Counted from the first letter of the stretch, positions 11,535-24,358 are shown. The stretch: DNA of 64,000 nucleotides from Oxytricha trifallax (GCA_000711775.1 ARYC01001312.1:1-64000); one strand, 5' to 3'. Notes: generated from the sequence alone by a model not told the origin. Made by a program: numbers and translations.

Positions 11535-13582
11535 TCAGTAAATTATTATTAGTTTTAAGTAGAAATTAAAGTTTAATCTTAATAAACAGATATAATTTCT
11601 AGTAATAGTTGGGCTTTAATTCTTGTCAAACTTTCTCCATCTCTAATGATGCTTACTTTTAGAAGTGACTCTAGATTCATTAGCAGTAAGTCCCTAGGTC
11701 TAATTTGGTTGGTTCGAGAGATCTTACATAACTACTATGCGCTGAGATTAAATTCTACGAAGTGGTTGATGAACTTATTTCTCAGCTTCTTCAATTGATA
11801 ATTAATTTTCATCCATGAGTTTATCATCGAATGTTTCCACTGACATGTTTCTGAACCTTTTATAAAAATATTGTGTATTCATATCATTTAAACATAAGAT
11901 TATAAATATCCGCTTGTTATGACTCTCTTTTTCTACTGATATACCAAGCATCTTGGCAAACATGCTCATAAAACTGCCAAAAATTAGAGTAGAAATAAGA
12001 ACTACTACAAGAGTATTTTGCCTGATAAGTTATGGATTTTTTGATAAGGTCCTGTCAATTCTGAAAGTTAAAGCATAAGCAATTGCACCTCTAATAAGTC
12101 CACCGTACCAAATGAAAACTGCAGTTTTCCAGTCTACTCCTCTTCTGAAAATCCAAAGTATAGATAAGGGAATTAGAATGGAGAAAAATCTAGCAACTAC
12201 AGTAATCAAAAGAAGCTCAGTCATAAATACAATTGAGTAGTTATCGCTTGAGACTGAGAAAACTGAGAAACCTAAATATGCAAACAAAAAGGCCTCAGCA
12301 CAACTAGAAACTGTCTGTATTGCTAAGACACCTCCACTCTTGCTCTCCTCACTTAAGTTATAATAAGTATAGTGGTTCATAGTAAAGCCACAACAAAACA
12401 AGGTCATAATTCCTGAGAAATCTAGGATCTCAGAAACAATGTAGGAAAGATAAGCAACTATAAAAATCATTATGATTTCTCTGACAGGATGCTCTTTTAA
12501 AGTTGTTATTCTTTTAGTTATAAAAGCAGAGAGTAATCCAATTACTATTCCTATTGCAATAAAATGATATACTTAAGTAAAAATAAAAGCTAAACTTAAG
12601 ACTTAAGTTTACTGGCCGTTGATAAATACACGAATCTTAGAATCGCCATCCAAATCTCATGCTATGATATTGAAAGATTCTAATCCCTCTAATAGAATCG
12701 CAAAGTGCGTCTACCGAATTATCTCTGTATAGTTTCAAATATAAGAATTGACACTGCGTCATTTACAATGCCCTCTCCGAACAGAATTGCATTCAACTAT
12801 GGAAATTCTTTCTCTTTCAAGATGCTTAGAGCTGCCACTGTGTCTGTTGCGCATAAAACTGCTGCTAGAACTACACATTCCACGTTTGTTAGCTTGGTAT
12901 AAATATTTAATATAATAAAGTATCACTCATGCTAAAATCCCAATCGTTCATCCAGATAATCATACCAGTAAATATCGACATTGATATAAAAGTGCCTAGT
13001 ATACCTAGCATAAGAATTGAAGGCAAGTTACTAATGAAATTTCTTCTCCTCAAAGTGTACCCTGCCGCAAATATAATGGGAGGTAGAATCTAAACCTAAA
13101 ACTTTCTTAAAATAAATACAGAGCTTTAAAAATATAGACTGGAATTACTGATTTATTAAGTTATTTCATAGCTTATCAATAAAAACTTTTATAAATTAAA
13201 AGAATATATTTGGTGTTTCAAATGAAATAGAAGAAACTACTCTCGCTAAAAGGTACTATATGCCCACTCGTCTATATAGATGAAATTGGTTAATATTAAT
13301 TAAAAAAGAAGTGTGAAAATTGGTTACCAGGTATATAATCAATCCAAAAAGAACCCCAAGCATTATTGCTACTCCTGATTCATGTAAAAACGCTACCTAC
13401 AAAAAGCCATTAAATTAATATTCACAAAGTGAAACCAAGCTTACTTTTTTAACATCAATTAAATGTGAGAAGCAGAGGTAGAGAAGTATGATGACTAGAG
13501 TCATTAGAATTTCATACTAGAGCTTTTCATCCCCAGAGTTATTTTCTGCCTTCAGTTCACTATATGTTAAAGACTATGTCAT
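11535..13582 (-). CDS. Na+/H+ exchanger (NHE/CPA1 family), interrupted by an IES
   Basis: Multi-pass membrane antiporter exchanging Na+ for H+. Recognised by the NHE signatures FFYFILPPIIFAAGYTL (restored after IES removal), CATDTVAALSIL, LFGEGIVNDAVSIL and the late membrane region YGGLIRGAIAYAL. It starts MTQSLTYSELKAEN at 13582, with introns about 13398-13445 and 13274-13329. A cytoplasmic tail rich in Gln/Arg/Ser ends at TGA 11535-11537. An IES occupies 13087-13220. A second frame break between FSMSDTLL and LTNVECVV (about 12905-12930) probably reflects a further short TA-pointer IES, but its limits are ambiguous. Confidence 0.87.
13087..13220. other. IES (about 134 bp) with pointer AAT in the Na+/H+ exchanger
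   Basis: AAT at 13087-13089 and 13221-13223. On the gene strand TTC-ATT is followed by TGA; excision joins TTC-ATT directly to CTA-CCT-CCC, giving FYFILPPIIFAAGY, the conserved NHE membrane motif. The segment does not begin with GT. The pointer is short, so the edges could shift by a base or two. Confidence 0.7.
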
Positions 13583-13892
13583 CAGTTCAAATTAATTTAT
13601 GCTTTAATTAATAAATTAAATATATGACCAAATGTTATTAATTAAATTTATATTAGCCCATTAGATATTTCATTTCAATGTTAAAATTGAGTCCTATCGT
13701 TTTTGCATTTAATTTGTAAATTATAATAATTTTCATAAAAATAAAATGAAAGAACAAAAACCTTATTAGCAATAATTTCACTTGCTAACTAAAAATAATT
13801 GATAATTTACGGTTACTCCTATTTAATCTACAAAAAATCTGTAAAAATCTTAATCAAGTGCTATATTAGGCAATCCTTCTTTTCTAACTAGA
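13583..13892. other. AT-rich spacer between divergent genes
   Basis: About 310 bp. The downstream gene's frame is open from about 13805 (after a TGA) to its first ATG at 13893, so a 5' exon is possible. Nothing else seen. Confidence 0.4.
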
Positions 13893-15707
13893 ATGGGCAC
13901 TTAAATTTAAGACAATAGATTGCCTCCTAATTTAAAATAAAGAATGCCTATGGATTCCAGAAATCCAATGCAATAATTACTCGAGAGTCAATCTTAATCA
14001 TTGAGTGATTTTAAACTTAAGTCAAGTTACTCAAATAATTTTACCTAAAATCAACAATAGATTAACAAAAATGCTCAAAAATCATCAAGTTTACTGAAAT
14101 CAGGATTACTGAAATTTAACAAAACTAATTACTAACAACAATTTAAGACATTATCTTTACCTAGAAATTTATTCAGTTAACCTATGTTGAGTTAAAAACA
14201 TTCAGACTTAAACACCAATTAATAAATTTAGTAACAATAATTATAGTAAACCACTCAGATTTAAAGCAAATTTTTATCCTCTGAGAAGTCTTCTTTGCAA
14301 CAAGAATCTCTTTAGCTACCATCTTAAATCTAGCCACTATCTGGAGGTGAATCAAAAATAATACTTCAAAACAGATTTACGAGAGACATTTAACTTCCTA
14401 GATTAGAAGACACTTAGAAAGCCTTCATAAAAGGTGGCTTATTTAGCCCTAAAATATTGAATAGAGATAGAGAGTAAATATTTGCAGAGTTTGACACAAG
14501 GCGTATGAGCCATGAATAAAATGCCAAAGTGGTTGACGATTTCTTAAATCCAAAATATTACTAAGTACCGAAGGACTTGAAAACAAAATACAAACTAAAT
14601 CTACATGAAAGATTTAACATGTTTGAAGACAACGAAAAAGACAAGAAAAATGCAAAGTATCCTTATGATAATTTATATTAAATGGAAAAATAAAAGCAAA
14701 CTAATAGTCACTTGTAATTCAAGGATGGTGAAGTTGTGGTAAAACCGTAGAAGAAAAAGAAGCCACAAAAACCAAAAGAATATTTGGAGATATCTATACA
14801 CGGAGGATAAATAGACGAGTAAATACGCTTTTCAAGGTATTAGTCAAGCGAAGAATCGGATGTAGTTTAGGAATTTAGAGATAGATAAGATGTTCATGAG
14901 AGCAGCTTCGAATAAAATAACTTCCTGAATTTAGTGGATAGATATAAGCCTAAAAATTATAGAAAAGCTTCATCACCATCGCATGATTCCTCTCATGATT
15001 CTGAATTATTCAAAGGTGAAAATCCCATTGAAAACGAGATGATATAATTAGATGACTAAGATTTCGCTGTGGTTCATAAAGAACTTAACTAAGAAACCCA
15101 ATAAGCTTCTCAAAAAGCATTAATTAATCATTCATCGCCCAATAGTTAATTTGAAAAATCTCAGTTTTTTAAATCACCATTAAGTTAACCCTCTTAACAA
15201 TTAAACAATGATCAAACCATGCAATAAGAATCAACAGATCATTTAAAAACCATGAAAATACCTTTTAAATCGCTTGTAATCAAGCAAAAAAGAGATAAAA
15301 TTCTCAAATTCCTAATGAGGCAAGACAGCTTTAGCAAGGAGCTTTAATAAATTGAAGATTTTAAACTTAAAAATGCTTTGAAAGGAGGCAAAAAGCCAAA
15401 TGTTATTGAAGAACGAGAATAATAAGAAAGAATTATTTAGAAGAGAATCAAGTTTAATTCAATATAAATTAAAATCATAATTTTTGTAAGATTCTTTTTT
15501 TAAATCAAGGAGATGGAAAGAAAGTGCTATAATGAGATGGTGGATAAATATTCTTTGATAAGGTAAATGCAGCAGAAAAAATAATTCAAAGAGGACTTAC
15601 TAGGCAGAAAATTCAATTTCCATTTAAGTTTTCTTTCTCTTGATGCAAACGCTTAGAAAAGAATTAGGGAGGCATTTATAAAGAAGAAAAAGCTGTTCAA
15701 TTTATGA
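13893..15707 (+). CDS. Gln/Ser/Lys-rich protein of unknown function
   Basis: One long frame of about 600 codons with many TAA/TAG Gln codons, starting MGTQIQDNRLPPNLKQRMPM and ending at TGA 15705-15707. Low-complexity Q/S/N-rich N-terminal third; Lys-rich central region (KPQKKKKPQKPKEYLEISIH); a basic, helix-rich C-terminus beginning KEMERKCYNEMVDKYSLIR. A short insertion around 15475-15505 (IIIFVRFFFQ) may be an unspliced intron starting GTAAGATTC. No catalytic domain recognised. The C-terminal helical module might be a conserved protein-binding region, which I cannot name. Confidence 0.68.
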
Positions 15708-15815
15708 TTAAGTATATTTTAATTTCATTGCTTGTCAAAGTTTATTTTCGCTTGAAGATTATTTTGTCACTATTTTTAAGAAATTAATATTTCAGGATAT
15801 GATTAATAAATAAAT

Positions 15816-18800
15816 TCAATGCTAAGAGAACCTAGGTAAGTTAAACTTATCTTTTCTTTAATGAGAATATTTATTGTGATATTTATAGTTAAATTGTTGT
15901 ACTTCGCCTTAATACTCTACATTTGAACCGAAATCTCTAAGTTATTTTATAAATTGATCAGAAGCTGCTATGTGGCTAGCTTCATTCTATATTTGCATAA
16001 TTTAAGAATCTTTTTCTTCGCTGATGTGTGACCATTATTGTAAATTAGATGTCCTCATAGAATTGCTTGGTTAAGATATTTAATTAAAATACATTCCATA
16101 TTATAATAAAACATAATTTAAGAGACAACTTAACTCTTGAACTTATTTGTATTCATTTCTTTCAATTGTAATCTATTCTTTAAGTTGTAAGGATCCTCAA
16201 TATGTCCAATTTATTTATCCATACTCTCAATTCTCTTGGGAGAAACTATAATTTTCTTAAGAATAATTTTGCTATGATTGTTTGGTGAACCAGATAAGTT
16301 GAAATTACTTGTAATATCTTGATTTGATTGATTTTAATTTTCATATTTTTGTACTTTACTCTGACTTGATTTCCTCTTGGGTACATTAGATTACTGTTGA
16401 TTTTACTGAGACGAAGTTTTATAGAAAACTTACTACCTTTCCTTCTTAGAGCCAGTGCTGTCGAAACTTTATGATAAATTTCTGTTTCTAAATTCATTTC
16501 GCTAATTTTAACTCTCATTCCGTATTTGAACTGTCTCTTGATTAGAGTTATTTTGAATACTACCAATTTATTATAAGTTTTTATTTATCTTAGTGTAATC
16601 TAAAGTGGAGTTATTTATATGTGTAATACTCAATTAAGAGCTATTATCATTGTCTCTGACTTTGCCTCCTCCACCTATGATACTCATAATGGTTCCATTT
16701 CTACTTCTATTATCTGTTGTGCGGGATACTCCTCCATCTCGCATCATTTGTACATTTGCAATTCTTAAATCTATGATTTGCTTCCCTTTGCCTACGATTT
16801 CACTCTGCTGTGATAGTCTCAAATTTTATTCCTACGGTTTGGTGAACTTACCAGTTTTTGGGTTGAAATTATGAGACTAAAACTTCTTTTAAACCATCAG
16901 GATGGTTTGGCTGAAGTTTGTGAAGGTTTAATTAAGTTAGGAGCTGTTTTATTTAAAGTTTGCCATTACAGAGGGCCCAGCTGTGCTTTTGTTGCGGAAA
17001 TTTTAAGTCAAGTTTAATTATGTATGGTTTAGCTGAGAATTTTGACTATTCACATCATTCTGCAAGTTAGTTCGTCTATGTCTTTGCCCAATACTCAAAT
17101 AAAATATTATAATGAACATACTAGAAGATTTACTAAAATTATAGTCAATGTTAGGTAATAAATGATAAAATAAATTTACAATTTCATTAAAATTAAATGT
17201 TTCAAATAAAAAGGTTATAAATAAAATAGAGAAATAAACTGACAAAGTATTGCATCTAAATCTCTAACATTAAATTTTTTATAAGAAATTAAATTTCTCA
17301 TTGAAATGTCTATTGGTATAATAAATTGCTATAAAAAACAACATATACTTTTATTCTTAATATTTCAATTAATTAAATTTAATATAGTGATTGATTCGAA
17401 GCCCTTAATAAGTTTGTTGCAAAGTTACCTTGTCCTTGTTTATTTTATTGTAAGAAACTCTTAAATGATTTAAGATTCTTGAAGTACTTAACGCCTTATT
17501 GCGGCATATTTTGACTATTATATAATGTTTCATGATTATTAGTTAGACTCGTATTGTCTTTAAATGAAGAAGTATCAAGCTTATATTTAGTCATATCTCT
17601 CTATGGGGGAATAGGTGGATCCAAATTCTAAACTTATACTACTGTAAAATTCATATTATCTCTTCCTTATGAGTAAAAACTTGACATAGTCTAGTCTAAA
17701 GTTGTTTTTCGAGGCAAGGAAGTTGTAGTATTGAATTGATTTTAAGTTTTATTGAGTATGTTCTTGAGTTTGCTATTTTAAGAAGTTCTCAAAGTTTACA
17801 TTTACAGTTTAATCTGCTCAAGATTATCCTAATTTTAAGTGGAAACTTCTTATAAAGCTAAATCTTTTACAATTGTTCTATTTACTTCTCGAATTTTTTT
17901 TCCTTAGGTTTTTGGTCTTAGCATACTGCCTCTAAGTTAAGGCAAACTATTTTGAGGTTGTGTTTTAGGCTACAATATTAAATTTACTTTATTCATTATG
18001 TCATATTGTCCTTGATTAATTGGTAAGGTATTATGCTGTGCCATTATTTTACTTTATAGATAAGTAACTTGAGGATCTTGTGGTGAAAGATTAATGTCGA
18101 GGTAAGATTTTTTCATAGGTTTTTGACTTGAGTTAAAACCCGACATATTTTACAAATCAACTTCTTGAATCTAGTCTTCATTTGAGTCTCTAAAAATAAA
18201 TTTTTAAGTTGTTCCATTACTATCGTTTATTATCATATTCTTTGAAGGAGTAGTCAGTATTGAGATTCTCTCACCACCATTTGGTGTTAGAATCACTGGT
18301 GCATTAGTTTCTTTTCTTTACCTCGGTATATTAAATACCCCAGAATTAGTTCCATTCTCATTCTAAATTAAATAAATCCTTACACAAACCTCAATTAAAA
18401 ATTAAGTGTAGATTAGCCTTAACTTATTCTAATTTGTCAAAGTATTCTCTTATCTGTAACTACTACTCTGGTGTTAAGCTGTTCCTCATAGCTTACTCTT
18501 AAGCCTATCTAAATTTAACTTCCTCAACATTAATATTTCCCATGATTGTCTTCAACTTGTCCAGAGCAGACCTGTATTAGTGAATATCATTAGAAAACTA
18601 TTCTTTTCTTCGTAGCACTCCACCCTGTGATTGTATTCTCTGATTACCTTTGTAATTTTGTGAAATAACATGATCTAAGAACTGAAATTTCTACTCCATT
18701 TCTTTCTTCTCCTCAATAAGATCTAAAATTTACTTCTCTTTCGATATATTATTAGTGATTTAAGAAGTAGACTTCTATAGATTGGGTTTAGAATTAGTTT

Positions 18801-19151
18801 GGGATTAGCTGATTTCAGGGTTGATCTATACGGCTGAAGCTTGCTTTGAAGTTAAATCTATTTTAGATTGCTTCATTGACTTTGAATTTTAGTCTATATT
18901 ACTTTGATCTTGATCCAGTGTCACAAAGGAAGAGATCATTTTAGAGATTGTTTTGGAGTTATTGTGAACAGAACTAATCTTAGATTTCTATTGCGATAAT
19001 AACCTTGATTTTATAATTCTCCTATAGATATTTTCAAAATATTAAGGAATTACTGTTTATTATAGGGTAATTTTGTAGATACAGGCATGAACCCTTAGTT
19101 GTAAGTGCGTGCTAACGGTTCAAAAATCTATGTTTTATTCAACACACTCAT
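15816..19151 (-). CDS. Long low-complexity protein with a short coiled coil (possibly two genes)
   Basis: Starts MSVLNKTQIFEPLARTYN at 19151; a short intron (gtaattcc...ctatag) then continues QRIIKSRLLSQQKSK. A helical segment KLKTIMGNINVEEVKFRQAQ and LTPEQQLQIREYFDKLEQ lies near the first quarter. The rest is Q/N/S/T-rich, continuing after an intron (about 18340-18410) and ending at TGA 15816-15818. Between about 17090 and 17310 the frame is AT-rich and hydrophobic, probably an intron or IES; if it is a boundary, the part below 17090 would be a second gene. No enzyme motif seen. The end is convergent with the preceding plus-strand gene (108 bp apart). Confidence 0.6.
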
Positions 19152-19278
19152 TAAAGAAGAAAATATTATAATTTTATTAGTTTATTTTTATTTTAGAGCC
19201 TCAATGCATCTACTCTGAACTCATACTTTAAAATTTATTTTTGTATAGTAAAATGTTAAATAAAAGTTTAGCAATTTA

Positions 19279-22200
19279 TCATTTTGTGACTGATTCATCA
19301 AATTTAACAGATTGATTTCTATGCGATATTTATGATTTGTGTTCACTAGGCTAGTTCTACTAGTCTCTTTAAGATCCCTATCTTCTCTCGATTTCTTCTT
19401 CGTTTTTATATGAATTAATATCTCTTTAGAAGGTCCCTTGATAATTTTGAATAGTGCTACTTCCTGTATAATTATTCTATGCAGCATGTGATCTTCTATC
19501 TATTGGGAAAGGCTCATAGTTCGTTTGTCCTTCATAGGGAATGACATAGGTGCCTCTGATTGGTGAGACGTCGTATTTATTTTAATAACCAATAGTCCCT
19601 GTAATATTCTTGTTGGTTGCTCCATAAGTATGATCGAATCTGGTTCTCAATCTGTCATTTGAGATTATTTAGTCTCTTTGAAGCTAAGTTGAGAAAGGAT
19701 TCATATTTGCGTTTGAAGTAGAGAGAGTTGTCCTTTGCAAATTGGGGTTTTGCTGCTTATTTAAATAGAATTCAGTTAAGGGTAAGTTTAAGGTTTGTCT
19801 TGGCTAGTAAGTTTCTTAGTAATTAAGTTCCCTAGAAACTTCTTGCACAGCTTGTTTTGGTTAGAAACTTCTGTCAACTTATACAGGAGAAACAAAGGTT
19901 TTAACTTAGCTCAGTTCTTATACTTGAATGTTTTCATTTCTCTCCTTAATGATGGATCTGATTGTACCTTCCTTTAAGTTGTTAGTTTAAGTGACATTTA
20001 TTTCTTGGCCTTTTTAATTTACTATATTTCTGAATGATACTTTCTAAGCTTCATTTAGGCTTTTATTTAAGAATTCAATCATTGCACTGTTGCTTTTTAA
20101 AGTTTCCTGGCATTCAAGAAGCTTAGTTTGTAATGCGTTAATTTATTCATTCTTATCATTTATTTGTTTTTCTAATCCATCCTTGTCTTATTAATCTTTT
20201 TCAATATTGCTTGAGAATTATAATTTTATAAGTTAAAAATTTTGATGTGTGATGAGTTTGTCTTTTTTTGGATCATTTAGATTTGCAAATAGATACTTAA
20301 AGTTTTTGATTTAATTTTAAATTTCAATAAAATCAGGAAAGAATTCATAATTTAACAAAGATTACCTATATAAATTTTAATAAAACCTAATAAAAATGAT
20401 TTTTTAAAAATAAATATAGATATCATAATAATTATTTTTATTAAGAAAAGTATTGAAAATATATTTTAATATTAAACTATAACTGCTCAACTAACTTCAT
20501 AATATATCATTAAACAAACTTCAATTATTATTACTATTTCTCCTATTTTTTATAATTAAATAATAGTCAAGATATTCTACTAAATTTTCTCATTGAAAAG
20601 TGCTATTTCATTTTCCAGAGTTTTAATGTCAGATTTCTTTTCTTTAATTTTAGACTTATATTTTTCAGTTTTAGAAGATTACTTTTTAAGTTTATCTTCT
20701 AAAATCTCCAAAGATTTGTCTTAGCTTTTAATTTATTCTTGAAGTAAAATGATCTTCTCTTTAAGTTGCTCAACCAATAACTTGGATTACTCTAAGTTAT
20801 CATTAACTTGATGCAATTGTTAATCTAACCTGTCACTTTGAGATTTAAAAGCATCGTTATTCTGATTAATTTACTCATTAAGCAGCTTGAGCTCAAGTAT
20901 TTTCATGTCTAATGAGTAAATTTGATTCTTCAATTATTCGATCTGTTACAAAGAAGCAGAGTGCTCTTTTTAAATGGAATTATAGTCATTTGTTAGGGTA
21001 TCATTCTTCACTCTAAATGAGGTTGATAGTTCTAATTGTTAATCCTTTTGTCTAGTGACATCTTAAAGTTATGATTGCAATCTTTGAACCTCCTCATTAA
21101 GTCTTTGTAGGTCTTTGTTATGATTATCCCGCATAAGATCAATTTAAGAGTCGTACTGTTCTTACAAATTCTAGATTTCTTCATTCTTTTGATTGTCTAG
21201 TTGCTCTAGAGCATCTTTGGCTTCTTTCTCCTTGAGCTCTAACATTTTATCATTGTCTTCCTTGAGCTTTTGGAATTCATATTGCATGCTTTAGAGCAGC
21301 TCCTCATCTTGTTCAACCTTCTCTTTGAGCTCTTCATTTTCTTGGAGTAGTTCGATGTTTCCTCTTTTTTATAGGAGAAGCTTCTTAGCTAACCATTTTC
21401 TTGCCTCTTCATGTGAAGCTCTTTGGAAGTTAAGTTTAAGATGAAGTAAATTTCTGAACTGATTGTTTTCAAATATGTCTACTATAGCAAGTTGGTCAAC
21501 TTTTAAATAATAAGATAAAACATATCTTAGTCAACATCTTAAGAATCATCTTATTAAGATTGAGTAGTCATTAAGCAGAAGAATCTATTCTAAACATCCT
21601 CATCAATACTTTATCTTGAGTGTCTTGAAGAATTGTCAGCATTTACTGGTTAATTTTGCTTATTTAAAATACAGAAGTTGAATAGCTCTACCAGTTTCTC
21701 TGGGAACTAATTGAATTCAATATGTAAATTCTGTATCCTTTACATCTCCAAAAAGTTGCTCATTTCAATAGTAGTAAAGTAAAGAAATTGAGGATTTTAG
21801 TCATCACTTATAGTCAAGAAGAGGATATCATTATGAGCTGCAGCTAGTGGATTGAAAATTTGTTGATTTTGATTCTTAGTTTAATTCGCTACTTTTTACA
21901 GGATTTCAAGCTCAACTCTTAAATAAGTGGATCTATCTGATTTCCTCAATCCATCTTAATTCCCATTCTAAGATAGTCTATAAAATCAATTTAAAAAATA
22001 TTATATCACTTACTGAATGGGGACATTAGCAGAGTAAGCAATGCTTTAATTGCAAACAAGTTTATTATAAGCCAAACCTTTATTAGTTACTTAGCAAGAT
22101 AAACATTGATGATCAGTAATGCCATACTACTCGAAGTTTCCATTGAGCATCGAGAACCCATTTTCAACTTGATTTAGATTATTGACGGTTTATCTCCCTT

Positions 22201-22489
22201 TTGACCCAATTGTATTTTAAGATCTTTAATTCTATTGACTGACCTTACTCTTATTTGTGGTAAGCACATTATTTGTTTTTTGTATACTGTTTATCATAAA
22301 GTGTTGCTAATTGTTTTTATGACCAGAGACTTGGAGCAGATTATTGTATCTTGATGGTAAGTTTGATTTCCCTTCTCTCTGACTATCACTTTCTTCTTCA
22401 TCGTTATTTAGTTGTGATTGATCATCCATTTCTTCCTATTCTTCACCCTCATTATAAACTCTCTAATCTTCGTCCTCCTCTTCAACCAT
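19279..22489 (-). CDS. SAS6: SAS-6-like centriole/basal-body assembly protein
   Basis: Builds the ninefold cartwheel of centrioles and ciliary basal bodies. The globular head is recognisable: STYLRVELEI, DILFLTISDDQNPQFLYF, HIEFNQFPEKLVELFNFC, then after IES removal LAIVDIFENNQFRNLLHLKL. A long parallel coiled coil (KKLLLQKRGNIELLQENEEL onward) follows, with the motif SNSAMIEFLNKSLNEAQ near its end, equivalent to the conserved xxVIxWLN of SAS-6, and a disordered tail ending at TGA 19279-19281. The start MVEEEDEDQRVYNEGEEQ adds about 140 acidic/Gln-rich residues before the head, longer than typical SAS-6. An AT-rich break at about 20390-20590 is best explained as an intron (acceptor ...ttatatag) or IES. 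Confidence 0.82.
21495..21529. other. SAS6: IES (35 bp) with pointer GTCAAC in SAS-6
   Basis: GTCAAC at 21495-21500 and 21530-21535 (gene strand GTTGAC) flanks 29 bp of AT-rich DNA. Excision gives ...DSQDVDQLAIVDIFENN in frame; without it the conserved head-domain strand is out of frame. Confidence 0.85.
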
Positions 22490-22790
22490 GTATTATTACT
22501 CTAAGACTTAAATTAATAAATATATTCACTCCTATCTATTAAAAATAACATATGCAGCAATATTATTGGTTCATATTCTAATTTTGTCTTCTGTCTATAA
22601 TACATCATTTTTAAAAAATGAAAGCACATACCTAATTCCATTTTTGTCTGAATTCTTTTGTAATTAAGAAATAAATTTAAATTATATTTCCTAACTGTTA
22701 CCATAATTTGTTTAAAACAGACGCCACTACTGTAAAAATTAAAACAATGAATATTTCATAAATATAAATCTTATAATATCAAAGTATAAA
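22490..22790. other. Spacer between the divergent SAS-6 and membrane-protein genes
   Basis: About 300 bp, AT-rich. A possible upstream minus-strand exon beginning MVTVRKYNLN with a gtatgt donor is present, but its splice products reach TGA quickly, so it is not assigned to SAS-6. Confidence 0.35.
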
Positions 22791-23716
22791 ATGTCTTAAT
22801 AATATAATATTGCAGATCCCTCTCCTCCCCATGTATAAAATTATTCACAAGTTTCCTTAAATATTCTGCTTTAACAATATCAAAACCATATAAAATAATT
22901 AAACTCAGACCCCTATACTTTGATAAAAAACACTTATACCGATGGAGAGTGCACTCCCAGTTACAAAATTACACTTTATTTGTTTATTGTGCTTTATGGA
23001 TTAATGTTCATGATGATTATTATAATGTTCTTGCTCCATTGCAGAGAAAATAAATAGAAAAATGTAAGTGCTCATCAATATATTTAATCAATATTGTAAA
23101 TTGAGCTATGTATACTCAGAATTTATGTCTAAATAAATAAAATATAGAAAGAAAGTGTATTGGGTAATTATTATTATTATTATGTAATGCTGCACAGAAA
23201 TTAATACTGGGGATTAAACCAACCAGATAATATATAATCATGTATTGAGTAATTACGAGACTGACTTAGTAGAAAATAAATTCCTAGGACTGTATGTTAA
23301 AAATCTCAGAGACAAAGATCGAAATAGAGGGAGACAAAGTAGTTTCAATTCTAAAAATAATGGCAATGAAAAACTAATGCAAGCTAGTAGATATGGCACT
23401 AATAATTTAGAAGAAAATCCCTCAGAGTTCAATACCAGTTAAGATCAAAGTAGAATAACTATTAATAATCATTAAACTTTTCACACATTTTAAAATGAAA
23501 TTTTTAAAGTGAGTGAACTTTAACTTAAATACTTTAGTTTACTCACCACAAGGAAATTCCAATATAATTAATCCAATGGGGAAAATTGAAATTACAGATG
23601 ATATGGGAAGTTCCACTGAATATGTAAAGAGACTAAATCATAGTAAAGCTGATAATAAAAAGAGAATTTAAAGTATCAAAAGCTAACAAAACATTAAAGA
23701 GTAGTATAAATATTGA
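22791..23716 (+). CDS. Single-pass membrane protein of unknown function
   Basis: Exon 1 (22791 to about 23063) encodes MSQQYNIADPSPPHVQNY, a short extracytoplasmic-type region with two Cys, and one strong transmembrane helix (LYLFIVLYGLMFMMIIIMFL). A GTAAGT donor follows. Later exons, including about 23245-23508 (LSNYETDLVENKFLGLYV..), encode a hydrophilic tail. A short intron (gtgagt...ctttag, about 23509-23537) leads to SPQGNSNIINPMGKIEITDD and the stop TGA 23714-23716. The exon 1/2 junction around 23064-23240 is not certain. No family recognised. The C-terminal block of the scrambled gene begins only about 80 bp downstream. Confidence 0.6.
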
Positions 23717-23796
23717 CATATGTATTAATCTTCACTGTTATTTAATTTGATTTCATTAATTGCTAATCTAGCAAATTCATGCTAGTAATTATGATT

Positions 23797-23809
23797 ATAT
23801 CTTGATAAT
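23797..23809 (+). repeat. Pointer copy (13 bp) opening block 3
   Basis: ATATCTTGATAAT, identical to 28752-28764; both copies read TAT-CTT-GAT-AAT in frame. Confidence 0.8.
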
Positions 23810-24289
23810 GATTACTATAAGGAATAGTGTAAATATATTGGAGATGGTACTTTTAAACTCGGCTTAAAGCACACTATAAACTCTATAATTTACTAATTTC
23901 AGTAACTCCAGATAAATTTCGACCAATTAAGACTGTAGCCTAACACATCTTATACCTTAGAAAAACTATTGTCCAATCCATATTTAATAGAATTCTAAAT
24001 AATCTCAAATATCTATCTCTATGCAACTTTTAAGGGGATGCTCTAGAAATTCATGCAATCTATTGAAATATACTACGAAAAAGTTCTATTGTTTGTAGAA
24101 TTGAAACTTGCCTTCTTTGTAGTTTTTACTTTATTGATGCTAAGCGTAGTCTGGCGAGTTTTCTTAAAAAGTATACAGTCGGAGATATTTAGAAGTAAAG
24201 GCATGTTAAATATGATTCCTACTGAATTTCTGGAAAAATAATAAAATCTCAAGAATTTATCACTTAATAAACTAATTGATGTTTAGTGA
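23797..24289 (+). CDS. Scrambled PAS/TmcB-like gene, block 3 (C-terminus)
   Basis: Macronuclear-destined segment encoding the C-terminus: YLDNDYYKEQCKYIGDGTFK, then GLKHTINSIIYQ, a region reading ISNIYLYATFKGML, a transmembrane helix (LAFFVVFTLLMLSVVW) and the typical juxtamembrane end RSKGMLNMIPTEFL. It stops at TGA 24287-24289. It has no local N-terminal part: immediately upstream the frame is closed by TGA. It starts with a 13-bp pointer shared, in the same codon phase, with 28752-28764 at the end of block 2. The family (PAS-domain membrane proteins annotated in protists as tiny macrocysts protein B-like) ends in just this way. It follows block 2 in the reconstructed gene. Confidence 0.78.
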
Positions 24290-24358
24290 TAAAATACTTT
24301 TTAAAGATTGCATTTTCTATTAAAAAACAATTTTAATTTCTTCATAATTTTTCTTTCA
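24290..24358. other. Eliminated spacer between block 3 and block 2
   Basis: About 70 bp of AT-rich DNA between the TGA of block 3 and the pointer that opens block 2. It should contain the 3' nanochromosome end of block 3 and an IES. Confidence 0.55.

Noticed and set aside
12705-12902. Open frame on the plus strand
   Set aside because: Antisense to conserved Na+/H+ exchanger motifs.
16650-16874. Open frame on the plus strand
   Set aside because: Shadow of the long minus-strand low-complexity gene.
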